Shown here: positions 41,778-51,026 of the stretch, one piece after another | Numbering within the stretch: position 1 is the first letter of the stretch | How the letters are laid out: every line of letters starts with the position of its first letter | DNA from: Maribacter caenipelagi | GTDB lineage: Bacteria; Bacteroidota; Bacteroidia; Flavobacteriales; Flavobacteriaceae | NCBI RefSeq assembly: GCF_004364175.1 | Contig: NZ_SNZW01000014.1 | Location: 62,001 to 126,000 of the forward strand | Reading direction: 5' to 3' | DNA length: 64,000 bases | Notes under the pieces: model-generated | Database searches by the model: none | What the model saw: only the letters and a program-made list of their open reading frames with translations | Told to the model about the DNA's origin: nothing | Translations under genes and position numbers: made by a program

Positions 41778-42626
41778 ATGAAAAAAAGAGATGTAACATT
41801 GTACGGTCTGTTAGCCATCATATCTATATTGGCGATTTATTTTGGTATCAAGTCAAGCACGCTTCAAAATGAAATAGGGGAAAGTAGCAAGGCAAAAGAG
41901 GAGTTAGATGTTCTAGTAACCGGTAATAAAGAATTGGTAGCCATCGATTCTGTTTTAATGAAAGGCGATTATAATAAAGCCATTGAATTTTATAACACCA
42001 CCCTTGAAAATCACGAAGAGCTCAATTCGGTTATTCCCTTACGTATAGCACTAGCTCAAAAGCTGATGCAAAATGATATTAAAAGAAGTTCAGAAAAGGT
42101 GAATGAAGCAATTTCTATCGATTCTATTGCGATTGCCCCAATTAGCCAAAGTGAAATTAGAAGTATCGATTCTCTAAATTTCGCCCTAGAAAAAGCACGA
42201 GTTCAGTTAAGTAATATGCGAAAGCAACTTAATAACAAATCGTTTGGCGAATACCTTAGTTTTACCAGTAAAAAAGGGACTGCTTTACATTATGTTGGGC
42301 AAGTAAAAAATAATAAAGCCAATGGTGCCGGTATTGCAGTACTTGAAACTGGTAGTAGGTATGAAGGTGAATGGAAAGACAATTTACGTGAGGGCAACGG
42401 CACATTTTACTGGGCTGATGGTGAATATTACATTGGCAGTTACAAAGATGACATGCGAAATGGTGAAGGCACTTATTTTTGGCCTAACGGTGAAAAGTAT
42501 AAAGGTCAGTGGAAAAACGATAAACGAAATGGAAAAGGTATTTTTCATAAGAAAGATGGTTCTGTAATAAGTGGTATCTGGGAAAATGATAAGCTTAAAG
42601 AAGCAGACAAATTGAATAAGAAATAA
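41778..42626 (+). CDS. Membrane-anchored MORN-repeat protein
   Basis: The 282-aa protein has an N-terminal transmembrane helix (~8-28), a helical TPR-like region (~50-165) and four to five C-terminal MORN repeats (~190-275). Their pattern, GxYxGxWKxxxRNGxG, is seen as YEGEWKDNLREGNGTF, YIGSYKDDMRNGEGTY and YKGQWKNDKRNGKGIF. MORN repeats bind membranes or proteins. It is 20 bp after the DUF2490 gene; the three genes form an operon. Confidence 0.85.
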   Translation: MKKRDVTLYGLLAIISILAIYFGIKSSTLQNEIGESSKAKEELDVLVTGNKELVAIDSVLMKGDYNKAIEFYNTTLENHEELNSVIPLRIALAQKLMQNDIKRSSEKVNEAISIDSIAIAPISQSEIRSIDSLNFALEKARVQLSNMRKQLNNKSFGEYLSFTSKKGTALHYVGQVKNNKANGAGIAVLETGSRYEGEWKDNLREGNGTFYWADGEYYIGSYKDDMRNGEGTYFWPNGEKYKGQWKNDKRNGKGIFHKKDGSVISGIWENDKLKEADKLNKK

Positions 42627-42786
42627 TACCGCAAATTAATAGTGCATAAATTTCTTCCAACAGATTAATTCAAATCTCAGTAAGGATTTGTCAAAATAAG
42701 AAAATCGTAAAAATCACCTTAAACGTATGTTTTGCGTAATGGTTTAAGTAACTTTAGGTCTTAACCAAACTATTATTCTGACCTAA

Positions 42787-45786
42787 ATGAAATCGTTCTT
42801 TCGTCACTTCGCCGTTGCATCGTTTGTATGCTTTTCCTCATCACTTTTTTCACAAGATTTTTCAGCATTAGAATATCGTACTATTGGTCCGTCGCGAGGT
42901 GGTCGTGTAACTACGGTTACAGGTACACCCGTTTTACCTGGTACTTTTTACCTTGGCGCCTCTGGTGCGGGAGTATGGAAAACCGATGATTATGGAACAT
43001 CTTGGAATAATGTTTCTGACGGATTTTTTGATACGCCTTCCATTGGTGCTATTGAAGTAGCTATAAATGATCCTAATATTGTTTATGTGGGAACTGGTTC
43101 TGATGGTTTACGTAGTAATATCATCAGTGGAAAAGGGGTTTATAAATCTATAGATGCCGGTAAAACTTGGAATCATATCGGTTTGGCAAAAGCTGGACAA
43201 ATTGGTGCTGTAGAAATTGACCCTACGAATAACAATATAGTTTGGGTTGCTGCAATTGGCGACGCCTTCAAAGCAAATGAGGAGCGTGGTATCTATAAGA
43301 CTATTGATGGTGGAGTTTCTTGGGAAAAGATGCTGCACATATCAAATACTACGGGCTTTGCAGATTTAGAATTGTTACCCGGCAACCCTAATGTAGTTTA
43401 TGCAGCCGCATGGAAAGCGCAACGTACACCCTGGACAATTATATCTGGTGGAGAGAATAAAGAAGGTGGAATATATAAATCTGTAAACGGAGGAAAAGAC
43501 TGGATTAAGCTAGAATCAGGATTACCAAAGGGATTAATCGGTAAAATAGACTTGGCAGTATCAGCAGTGGACTCCAGTATTCTTTATGCTGTAATTGAAG
43601 CGCCAGGTGATGAAGGCGGAGTATACAAATCTGTAGATCAGGGCAAAACATTTGTACAAACATCCAATAATAAAGGTTTGGTCAATAGACCGTTTTATTA
43701 TACCAATATAGAGTTGGACCCTACTAATCCTGATATCGTATATTCTAATGCCAACCCATTATTAAAATCTATTGATGGTGGAAAAAATTGGACGATGATG
43801 TCAGTTCCCCATGGCGATAATCATGATATATGGTTAAACCCAAACAATCCAGAGTTATTGATTCAATGTAATGATGGTGGTGCTAATATTTCTCATAATG
43901 GTGGTAAAACATGGTCATCGCAATTCAATCAACCAACGGCAGAAATTTATCAAGTTGCTGTTGATGACCAATATCCTTATTGGATCTATGGTGCCCAGCA
44001 AGATAATACGACGATAGCCATACCAAGTTCAGCACCCAGTGGAACTTCTGTTCAAGGCACACAAGTAATGATTGAAGTTGGTGGTTGTGAAACTGGTCCG
44101 TCTATACCAAAACCGGGCAATCATAATATCGTTTATAACAATTGTAAGGGGCGCTTTAGTGTTTATAATAAAATTACAGGTGTAGGTAGAGAATACTCCA
44201 TTGGTGCTTCAAATATTTACGGTCATAATCCGAAGGATTTAAAATATCGTTTTCAGCGTGTAGCTCCTGTTCATGTTTCTCCACATGATCCTGATGTTGT
44301 ATATATGGGCTCACAGTATGTGCATAAAACAAGAAACGATGGCGTTATTTGGGAAACTATTTCTCCCGACTTAACTGCTTTTGAAGCAGATAAACAAGTA
44401 AATTCTGGAAGTCCGATAACTCGAGATATTACCGGTGAAGAATATTACAGCACTATTTATTCTATTAGAGAATCGAAGATTAAAAAAGACCTTATATGGA
44501 CAGGCTCCAACGACGGAGTAGTTTCTCTTACCCAAGATGGCGGACAAACTTGGACTAACGTAACACCTAAGAAATTGTTGAAAGGTGGTAGAGTTGAATC
44601 TATTGAACCGTCGCAATTTAATCCTGCGACAGCATATATATCTGTTGATAGACATTTATTAGGTGATCCTACTCCGTACTTCTATAAAACCGAAGATTAT
44701 GGCAAAACTTGGGAATTATTGAGCACTGCCACAAACGGAATACCGTCTGATCATACCGCTAAAGTATTACGCGAAGATCCAAAAACTGCGGGACTTTTAT
44801 TTGCAGGTACCGAATACGGAATGTTCATTTCTTTAAACGATGGTAAAGATTGGAAATCTTTTCAGCAAAACTTACCGGTAACCCCAATTACCGATATTAT
44901 TATTAAGAGAGGAGATTTAGTTTTAAGTACTATGGGTCGTGGTTTCTGGGTATTGGACAATATCACTTCATTAAGAAATCCCGATGTTGCTACCTTAAGT
45001 AATTCACCTGTTTTATTTAAGCCTGATAATACTATTAGATACCGAACACCAAGAAGATCAAAAGGATTTCCTGATTACCCTTCGACAGGTGTGGTAATTG
45101 ATTATTATTTACCTAAAGAAGGTAAGAATGATGTACAATTAGAAATACTTGATGCCAACAAGCAATCGATAGCTACTATAGTAAGTGATTCTACAAAAGT
45201 AAAATCTACTAAAGAAGAAGTGGATAATATGAGTCTAAGTATGACTTTTAGCTACTTTGACAATAAACTAGAAACGAAGAAAGGTATTAATAGATTTCAA
45301 TGGGATATGCGCCAAAAAGGAGCGTGGAGCGATAAAGAATCTAGAAGTTACAAAAACGGACCTATAGTGCCGCCAGGTATGTACACAGTTAAACTGATAG
45401 TTGGCAAAGAGACATACGAGCAGCCTTTTGAAATAGTAGTTGACCCACGGTTAGCTGAAGAAGGAATTGATGAAACTATTATTAGCGAGCATTTAGCTTT
45501 TGAAAAAAAGGTCTTGAATTTACTAACCGAAGCGAGAAAATTTCAATCGGAATTGGAAGCTGAAATCAAAATAAGTAAAGGAGATAAAAAACAGTCTCTA
45601 GAGACAGTTCTAAAATTAATAAAGAACGAGGAAGGAGCGTATCCACAACAAATGTTAGTGCCACAAATAGCCTATCTATCATACATTGTTGGCGGTGTCG
45701 ATAAAATACCTGGTAACGAAGAAGTAGAGCGTTTAAAAGACCTTCAACAGCAATTGACGGCCTTAAAATCTCAAACTGAACTCTAG
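42787..45786 (+). CDS. Exported sortilin-like (VPS10/BNR) beta-propeller protein
   Basis: The 999-aa protein has a signal peptide (SSSLFSQ). It contains a long chain of Asp-box repeats (SxDxGxTW: KTDDYGTSW, SIDAGKTW, TIDGGVSW, SVDQGKTF, SIDGGKNW, SHNGGKTW, TQDGGQTW, KTEDYGKTW), which form the sortilin/BNR propellers at ~35-720. A C-terminal Ig-like region with a helical end follows (~780-999). This group is often misannotated as glycosyl hydrolase; no glycosidase residues are apparent. It may act in peptide or glycan binding at the surface. No T9SS tail. Confidence 0.85.
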   Translation: MKSFFRHFAVASFVCFSSSLFSQDFSALEYRTIGPSRGGRVTTVTGTPVLPGTFYLGASGAGVWKTDDYGTSWNNVSDGFFDTPSIGAIEVAINDPNIVYVGTGSDGLRSNIISGKGVYKSIDAGKTWNHIGLAKAGQIGAVEIDPTNNNIVWVAAIGDAFKANEERGIYKTIDGGVSWEKMLHISNTTGFADLELLPGNPNVVYAAAWKAQRTPWTIISGGENKEGGIYKSVNGGKDWIKLESGLPKGLIGKIDLAVSAVDSSILYAVIEAPGDEGGVYKSVDQGKTFVQTSNNKGLVNRPFYYTNIELDPTNPDIVYSNANPLLKSIDGGKNWTMMSVPHGDNHDIWLNPNNPELLIQCNDGGANISHNGGKTWSSQFNQPTAEIYQVAVDDQYPYWIYGAQQDNTTIAIPSSAPSGTSVQGTQVMIEVGGCETGPSIPKPGNHNIVYNNCKGRFSVYNKITGVGREYSIGASNIYGHNPKDLKYRFQRVAPVHVSPHDPDVVYMGSQYVHKTRNDGVIWETISPDLTAFEADKQVNSGSPITRDITGEEYYSTIYSIRESKIKKDLIWTGSNDGVVSLTQDGGQTWTNVTPKKLLKGGRVESIEPSQFNPATAYISVDRHLLGDPTPYFYKTEDYGKTWELLSTATNGIPSDHTAKVLREDPKTAGLLFAGTEYGMFISLNDGKDWKSFQQNLPVTPITDIIIKRGDLVLSTMGRGFWVLDNITSLRNPDVATLSNSPVLFKPDNTIRYRTPRRSKGFPDYPSTGVVIDYYLPKEGKNDVQLEILDANKQSIATIVSDSTKVKSTKEEVDNMSLSMTFSYFDNKLETKKGINRFQWDMRQKGAWSDKESRSYKNGPIVPPGMYTVKLIVGKETYEQPFEIVVDPRLAEEGIDETIISEHLAFEKKVLNLLTEARKFQSELEAEIKISKGDKKQSLETVLKLIKNEEGAYPQQMLVPQIAYLSYIVGGVDKIPGNEEVERLKDLQQQLTALKSQTEL

Positions 45787-45925
45787 TCTAGCTCCCTATT
45801 TTTCGAATAATTAACTATAGGTAAGGCTATAAGATTTTTGAAAATATTCTTTGAGACAATTATTTAATTAATGTCATTAATGCCATCTAAATATATGTTT
45901 TTATTTTGTATGAAATTAAAATGTA

Positions 45926-46438
45926 ATGAGCAGAGGGTTTGTTAAAGAAGAAGATCAGGAAGAAATACCGATAGTGCCACCAAGGGCAGATTTACCCATC
46001 GGAGCCGTTAATTATGTCACCAAAGCAGGTTATGACAATTTAGTAGAAGAAAGAAATGCTTTCTTGTTTGAAAAAGAATCTTTACCACATGACAATGAGA
46101 AAGAGAGGCGTATAGCTAGTAATTTAATCAATGCTAAATTACAATTGCTGAATGAGCGAATTGCAAGTGCCAAAATTGTAGACCTAAACGAACAACCTCA
46201 AAACGAAGTTCGTTTTGGTGCCACGGTAACAGTAGTAATCGATACTACTGAAACATCACAACAATTTCAAATAGTAGGTGTTGATGAAGCAAATATAGCG
46301 AAAGGTAAAATTTCGTTTCTATCTCCAATTGCTCGAGTCTTAATTTCTAAACATGTTGGTGATACTACCACCTTAAATTTAGGAAAGGTAAAGCGTGTGT
46401 TCAAAATTCTAGATATCTCGTACACTAATCAATTATGA
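45926..46438 (+). CDS. GreA/GreB-family transcription elongation factor
   Basis: The 170-aa protein has an N-terminal coiled-coil-like half (~33-90, YDNLVEERNAFLFEKE and NERIASAKIVDLN) and a C-terminal FKBP-like domain (~100-165: FGATVTVVIDTTETSQQFQIVGVDEANIAKGKISFLSPIARVLIS). The latter matches the GreA/B C-domain with the usual PIA.. pattern. The N-terminal 30 residues (IPIVPPRADLP) extend the typical start. It may modulate RNA polymerase or be a GreB paralogue. Near-consensus -7 box (TTATTTTG) at 45901-45908. Confidence 0.82.
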   Translation: MSRGFVKEEDQEEIPIVPPRADLPIGAVNYVTKAGYDNLVEERNAFLFEKESLPHDNEKERRIASNLINAKLQLLNERIASAKIVDLNEQPQNEVRFGATVTVVIDTTETSQQFQIVGVDEANIAKGKISFLSPIARVLISKHVGDTTTLNLGKVKRVFKILDISYTNQL

Positions 46439-46604
46439 TTTTCAAACCTCTCTTAATGAGTACATTAATTGTATTATTATTTTATTTCAGCAAAACAACT
46501 TTCTAATTATTTCTTTCTTATAGAGCCCGTTTTATATTTTTCACAGCTAATTGATGGTTTTAATTACCGATAATTTTATTGGAACAATTGAAACATCCTA
46601 CACA

Positions 46605-48728
46605 ATGAAAAATGATAAATCAACAAAAATTAAGGACTTAGAAAAGTCGCAAAAAGACATGACCGGTAAAGCTTTGACAACAAATCAGGGTTTAAAAGTC
46701 AACGATACCAATAATAGTTTAAAATCTGGCGAACGTGGCTCTACATTATTAGAAGATTTTCTGTTGCGCGAAAAAATAACAAATTTTGACCATGAACGTA
46801 TACCAGAGCGAATAGTACATGCTCGCGGTAGCGCTGCTCATGGATATTTCGAATTATATGAAAGTATAGAAGAATATAGTAAAGCAGGTATTTTTACAGA
46901 TACAAAACGTAAAACTCCAGTATTTGTACGTTTTTCAACGGTTGCTGGATCTAAGGGGTCTCCCGATTTGGCAAGAGATGTTAGAGGTTTTGCCGTTAAA
47001 TTTTATACCCAGGAAGGTACTTGGGATCTTGTAGGAAACAACATGCCCATTTTCTTCATACAAGACGCCATGAAATTCCCAGATTTAATACACGCTGTAA
47101 AACCTGAACCAAACAAAGAAATACCGCAAGCAGCCTCTGCACATGACACCTTTTATGACTTCGTTTCATTAACGACTGAAACTTTACACAATCATATTTG
47201 GGCAATGAGTGACAGAGCAATACCTAGAAGTCTTCGTATGATGGAAGGATTCGGAATTCATACATTTAGATTGATAAATGATAAAGGTGAAGCTCACTTT
47301 GTAAAATTTCATTGGAAACCAACCTTGGGTGTACATTCCGTCACTTGGGAAGAAGCTGTGAAAATTAATGGAGCAGATTCAGATTTTCATCGTAGAGATT
47401 TATGGGACGCCATTGAAGCTGGTCATTACCCAGAGTGGGAGCTAGGTGTACAAATCGTGCCTGAAGAAGATGAGCATAAATATGAATTCGATTTATTAGA
47501 TCCTACGAAGTTGATTCCTGAAGAAATGGTACCGGTTAAAATTATTGGTAAGATGACGTTGAACAAGAATCCTGAAAACTTTTTTGCTGAAACGGAGCAG
47601 GTTGCATTTTTACCAGGACATATAATACCAGGCATCGATTTTACAAATGACCCATTATTACAAGGTCGCTTATTTTCTTATCGCGACACTCAATTATCAC
47701 GATTGGGGAGTCCTAATTTTCATCAAATACCAATTAATCGTCCGGTTGTAGATACTCATAACAATCAACGTGATGCTCATATGCAGATGTCTATTCCGAA
47801 AGGGCAAACTGCATATTTTCCAAATAGTCTAAGTGGTGGCTGTCCACATTTATCGAAAATGGCAGAAGGCGCATTTCATTCTTATGAAGAACGTATCGAT
47901 GCCAAAAAAATTAGAACACGCAGCGAAAGCTTTAGTGATCATTTCTCACAACCTGCACTGTTTTACAGAAGCCTAGCCGATTGGGAAAAAGAGCACGTTG
48001 CAGCTGCCTATACTTTTGAACTTGGCAAATGCAATCATGATCATATCAAACAACGCATGCTTTGGTTAATAGCACAAATTGATGATGAACTTGCAAAAAC
48101 TGTAGCAAACGGACTAGGAATGGATATTCCGAAAGATATCGAACATCCCATAAACCAGGCAATTGGTGCAGATGCAGATGTTAATAAACATCAACCTGGG
48201 AAAAAGAAAAATTATTTAGATAAGTCAGAAGCCTTAAGTATGGCAAATACAAGATTTGATAGTATTGCTACAAGGCAAATTGCTGTTCTAGTAGCTGATG
48301 GTTTTAGTATGACCAACTTTCAACCAATTAAAGATAAACTTGAAAAAGAAGGTGCGATGATAAAGTTAATTGCTCCACATGGTGGTACAATTAAATGTGA
48401 TCAAGGTATGGAGCATAAAGTAGATGCTTCTATTGCAACTACTGAAAGTGTTTTATTCGATGCCATTTATATACCTGGTGGTAAAAAATCTATTGAAACC
48501 TTGATTGAAAATGGAAAGTACATAAAATTCATTAATGAAACTTTTAAGTACTGTAAAGCAATTGCAGTTGATGATGAAGGGGAACAGGTTTTAAACCATT
48601 CATTCGTTTCTAAATTCAAAGATGATAAGGCTGTTCATGTCAACGATTCGGCTGCTAATTTTGTAACTAGTATTGCAAAGCATCGTAATTGGGATAGAAG
48701 AGAACATTCCGATAAAGTGCCTGTTTAA
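46605..48728 (+). CDS. katE: Large-subunit catalase HPII type
   Basis: The 707-aa protein has the catalytic His in VHARGSAAHGYF, the distal Asn in FFIQDAMKFPD and the heme Tyr in FSYRDTQLSRLGSPNF. A C-terminal flavodoxin/DJ-1-like domain (~560-707: QIAVLVADGFSMTNFQPIKDKL) is diagnostic of clade-2 large catalases. It dismutates H2O2. The ATG at 46605 is chosen: the frame opens earlier but MKNDKSTKIKD is the natural family N-terminus. It has no operon partner and is followed by the broken fasciclin gene. Confidence 0.93.
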   Translation: MKNDKSTKIKDLEKSQKDMTGKALTTNQGLKVNDTNNSLKSGERGSTLLEDFLLREKITNFDHERIPERIVHARGSAAHGYFELYESIEEYSKAGIFTDTKRKTPVFVRFSTVAGSKGSPDLARDVRGFAVKFYTQEGTWDLVGNNMPIFFIQDAMKFPDLIHAVKPEPNKEIPQAASAHDTFYDFVSLTTETLHNHIWAMSDRAIPRSLRMMEGFGIHTFRLINDKGEAHFVKFHWKPTLGVHSVTWEEAVKINGADSDFHRRDLWDAIEAGHYPEWELGVQIVPEEDEHKYEFDLLDPTKLIPEEMVPVKIIGKMTLNKNPENFFAETEQVAFLPGHIIPGIDFTNDPLLQGRLFSYRDTQLSRLGSPNFHQIPINRPVVDTHNNQRDAHMQMSIPKGQTAYFPNSLSGGCPHLSKMAEGAFHSYEERIDAKKIRTRSESFSDHFSQPALFYRSLADWEKEHVAAAYTFELGKCNHDHIKQRMLWLIAQIDDELAKTVANGLGMDIPKDIEHPINQAIGADADVNKHQPGKKKNYLDKSEALSMANTRFDSIATRQIAVLVADGFSMTNFQPIKDKLEKEGAMIKLIAPHGGTIKCDQGMEHKVDASIATTESVLFDAIYIPGGKKSIETLIENGKYIKFINETFKYCKAIAVDDEGEQVLNHSFVSKFKDDKAVHVNDSAANFVTSIAKHRNWDRREHSDKVPV

Positions 48729-48816
48729 TTAGCATTGTACCCAAAGTATAAAATTAAAACTATTTATTAATTAGTACGTAATTACGTTAGCGACCTTTAA
48801 TAAAGCCTATTAGGTC

Positions 48817-48830
48817 TATTCTATAGAATA
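48817..48830. other. 14-bp perfect palindrome downstream of katE
   Basis: TATTCTATAGAATA is a perfect palindrome between katE and the fasciclin gene. It could be a binding site for a regulator of the fasciclin gene or a hairpin; no T-run follows. Confidence 0.3.
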
Positions 48831-48893
48831 AATACAAATCTGGAGGCTTACCTCTTGATAATTAATCTCGAAACACGAGTAAATACCAAAAAT

Positions 48894-49532
48894 ATGAAAC
48901 TATGAAATATCAAAAGTATAGTATGTTTTGCAATAGCGATTTTCGCTCTAAGTTCATGTAAAGATCAAGCAAAAATGGATGCTAATAAAAAAGCAATGGA
49001 AGAAAAAGTGGCGATGGATGAAGCGAATGTTAAAGCTAGGGAAATGAAAATGAAAGAAGAGGCTAAGCAAAAAGAAATGATGGCAACTAGTATTACTGAA
49101 GTAGCAAGTAATAATCAAGAACTATCAACATTGGTTTCTGCAGTTAAAGCAGCCGATTTAGATAAGATGTTATCTGAGCCTGGTAGCTATACCGTATTTG
49201 CGCCATCAAATAATGCATTCGAAAAATTGCCTAAAAACATGTCTATTGCAGAATTGGGTAAGCCAGATAATAAAGAGCTATTGACTAAGATTTTACAATA
49301 TCATGTTGTTTCTGGTGTAATTACTAGCGATAAATTAGTAGAAGCTATTAACGGTGCAAATGGTAAGTATACTTTTACCACAGTTGGTGGTAAAGAACTA
49401 ACTGCAAGTTTGAAAGGGGAAAAAATTACGTTGAAAGATGAGAAAAGAAATAAAACAGAAGTCGTTTTAGGAAATGTAAAGGCTTCTAATGGAGTCGTTC
49501 ATGTAATTAACGACGTGCTTTTAATGAAGTAA
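48894..49532 (+). pseudogene. Fasciclin-domain lipoprotein with a stop codon in its signal peptide
   Basis: The in-frame start ATG AAA CTA is followed by TGA (48903-48905). The frame then reads NIKSIVCFAIAIFALSSC, a perfect SPII signal with lipobox LSSC, and continues into KDQAKMDANKKA and a fasciclin domain (~75-212 of the restored protein, with YTVFAPSNNAFEKLP and SNGVVHVINDVLL). A 2-bp loss from an A-run after a second ATG at 48902 is an alternative reading. Without the signal only ATG 48975 remains, giving a 185-aa cytoplasmic protein. Mutation, recoding or sequencing error cannot be told apart. Confidence 0.7.
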
Positions 49533-49552
49533 ACTCTAAACTTCTATGAATA

Positions 49553-49583
49553 AAAAAAGAGGACCCAATGGGTCCTCTTTTTT
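49553..49583. terminator. Bidirectional terminator
   Basis: AAAAAAGAGGACCC pairs with GGGTCCTCTTTTTT across a 3-base loop. It lies between the fasciclin gene and the convergent DUF4494 gene. Confidence 0.9.
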
Positions 49584-49605
49584 AAATTATTTATGTAAAA
49601 AGCTA

Positions 49606-50163
49606 TTACTCTTCGCTACTTAAAACATCACTTAATTCTAATGCTTCATCCATTGAATTATCAACAGGTACTGAATCTTTTAAAACATTGAATTTCTCTA
49701 CTCGTTCCATATCATCTTCTTCTCCCGAAAAATATGGAAAAACATCCATAATTGGAGATTCTGCTATTGAAGGCACAGAGTATTCGCCCATGGTATCTTT
49801 CATTACACTAATAGTATTATCGTAAGCTTCTTTAACGTCATTCGCCTGTATTAACAAATACATGTTCGTTTTACGTTCTTTTCCACTTTCTTCATCGAAA
49901 GCAATTAATGACACCTTAGATTTAAACCATCTGTCTGAATTTTCGAACGGATGAATCTCGGCAAAATTAGCGACCTTAATATTGGTGATTTTAATTTCTT
50001 CTGTATCGCTTAAGTAAACTGACATCTCTTCCGTAATTCTACTTTCGGCTTCGGTATAAGAAATGGCATCAACCAAAAAAGGCTCTGTTTTTACCTTTAA
50101 CATTCCTGAAGCTTCGTCTAGCTTTCTATATTTTATTTTACACTCGTACCAAGTTGCACTCAT
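49606..50163 (-). CDS. DUF4494 protein
   Basis: The 185-aa protein starts MSATWYECKIKYRKLDEASG and contains the strand-rich PFLVDAISYTEAESRI, KVSLIAFDEESGKERK and MYLLIQANDVKEAYD, characteristic of DUF4494. The family is widespread in Bacteroidota and of unknown function. The C-terminus is acidic (VLSSEE). Monocistronic. Confidence 0.85.
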   Translation of the reverse strand: MSATWYECKIKYRKLDEASGMLKVKTEPFLVDAISYTEAESRITEEMSVYLSDTEEIKITNIKVANFAEIHPFENSDRWFKSKVSLIAFDEESGKERKTNMYLLIQANDVKEAYDNTISVMKDTMGEYSVPSIAESPIMDVFPYFSGEEDDMERVEKFNVLKDSVPVDNSMDEALELSDVLSSEE

Positions 50164-50351
50164 AATTTCCTTTTATTTTGGGGTGCTAAATATACTTCTT
50201 AGTCATTGTTTGAAAAGCCAAAAAACGCAATAGATATTCACAATTTAATGGTTGTGAGTATAGTCTCCTTAAAATTAGATACTTATAGGTTCTTCGTGAA
50301 TTTTAGAAGTTTTAAATAATTGTATAGTATAAAAATGGAAAAGAATATTAA

Positions 50352-51026
50352 TTAAAACAATTCATCTTTTACGCGGTCATAGTACGAATCGCTTACGGGT
50401 ATTATAACATCTGACAGCAGTAAATCTCTACCTTTTAAGCCGGTTACGCTGTTCTTATTTACGATATATGATCTATGCACTCTCATGAACATAGCACTTG
50501 GCAACTCTTGTTCTAAGGCTTTTAAACGTTGATTACTTATGATTTTCTTATTAGCCATATGAAAAGTAACATACTCACTATCGCTTACGATATACTGAAT
50601 ATCTTCAAACTTTACCTTATGCAAATCATAGCCAGATTTTATAGTAATAAAATCTGACTTTTCTACTATTTTATTGGTTTTTACCTTATTTACGGCAGTA
50701 ACAAAACGTTCGAAGGTTATAGGTTTTAAAAGATAATCGACAGCATTTAATTCATACCCTTCTAATGCATATTGAGAGTATGCAGTGGTGAAAATTATCT
50801 TGGTGTTTGAACCTATCATTTTGGCAAAATCGGTTCCTTTGACCTCTGGCATCTGTATGTCCAAAAACAAAAGATCTACTTGATGATCCTTCATTAATTG
50901 TAATGCCTCTAGCGGGTTTTCAGCTTCGCCAACTAAATTCAAAAAATCTAATTTTTCGATGTACGTTTTTAGTAGCGCCCTTGCCAATTCTTCATCATCT
51001 ACAACAATACAATTGATACTAGCCAT
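50352..51026 (-). CDS. LytTR-family response regulator
   Basis: The 224-aa protein has a receiver domain (~3-120) with the phospho-acceptor D56 in FLDIQMPE and the late acidic pair DD at the start. A LytTR DNA-binding domain follows (~135-220, with FMRVHRSYIVNK, the typical LytTR signature). It overlaps the histidine kinase gene by 8 bp, so it is co-translated. It probably controls the EF-hand/YHYH cluster that diverges from this operon. Confidence 0.93.
   Translation of the reverse strand: MASINCIVVDDEELARALLKTYIEKLDFLNLVGEAENPLEALQLMKDHQVDLLFLDIQMPEVKGTDFAKMIGSNTKIIFTTAYSQYALEGYELNAVDYLLKPITFERFVTAVNKVKTNKIVEKSDFITIKSGYDLHKVKFEDIQYIVSDSEYVTFHMANKKIISNQRLKALEQELPSAMFMRVHRSYIVNKNSVTGLKGRDLLLSDVIIPVSDSYYDRVKDELF

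Noticed and set aside
42787..45786. Glycosyl hydrolase label for the BNR/Asp-box protein
   Set aside because: Only propeller Asp-boxes are visible and no catalytic residues of sialidases, so sortilin-like is the safer name.
46551..46604. Upstream TTG/ATG starts of katE
   Set aside because: Residues before MKNDKST are not catalase-like; the leader is A/T-rich.
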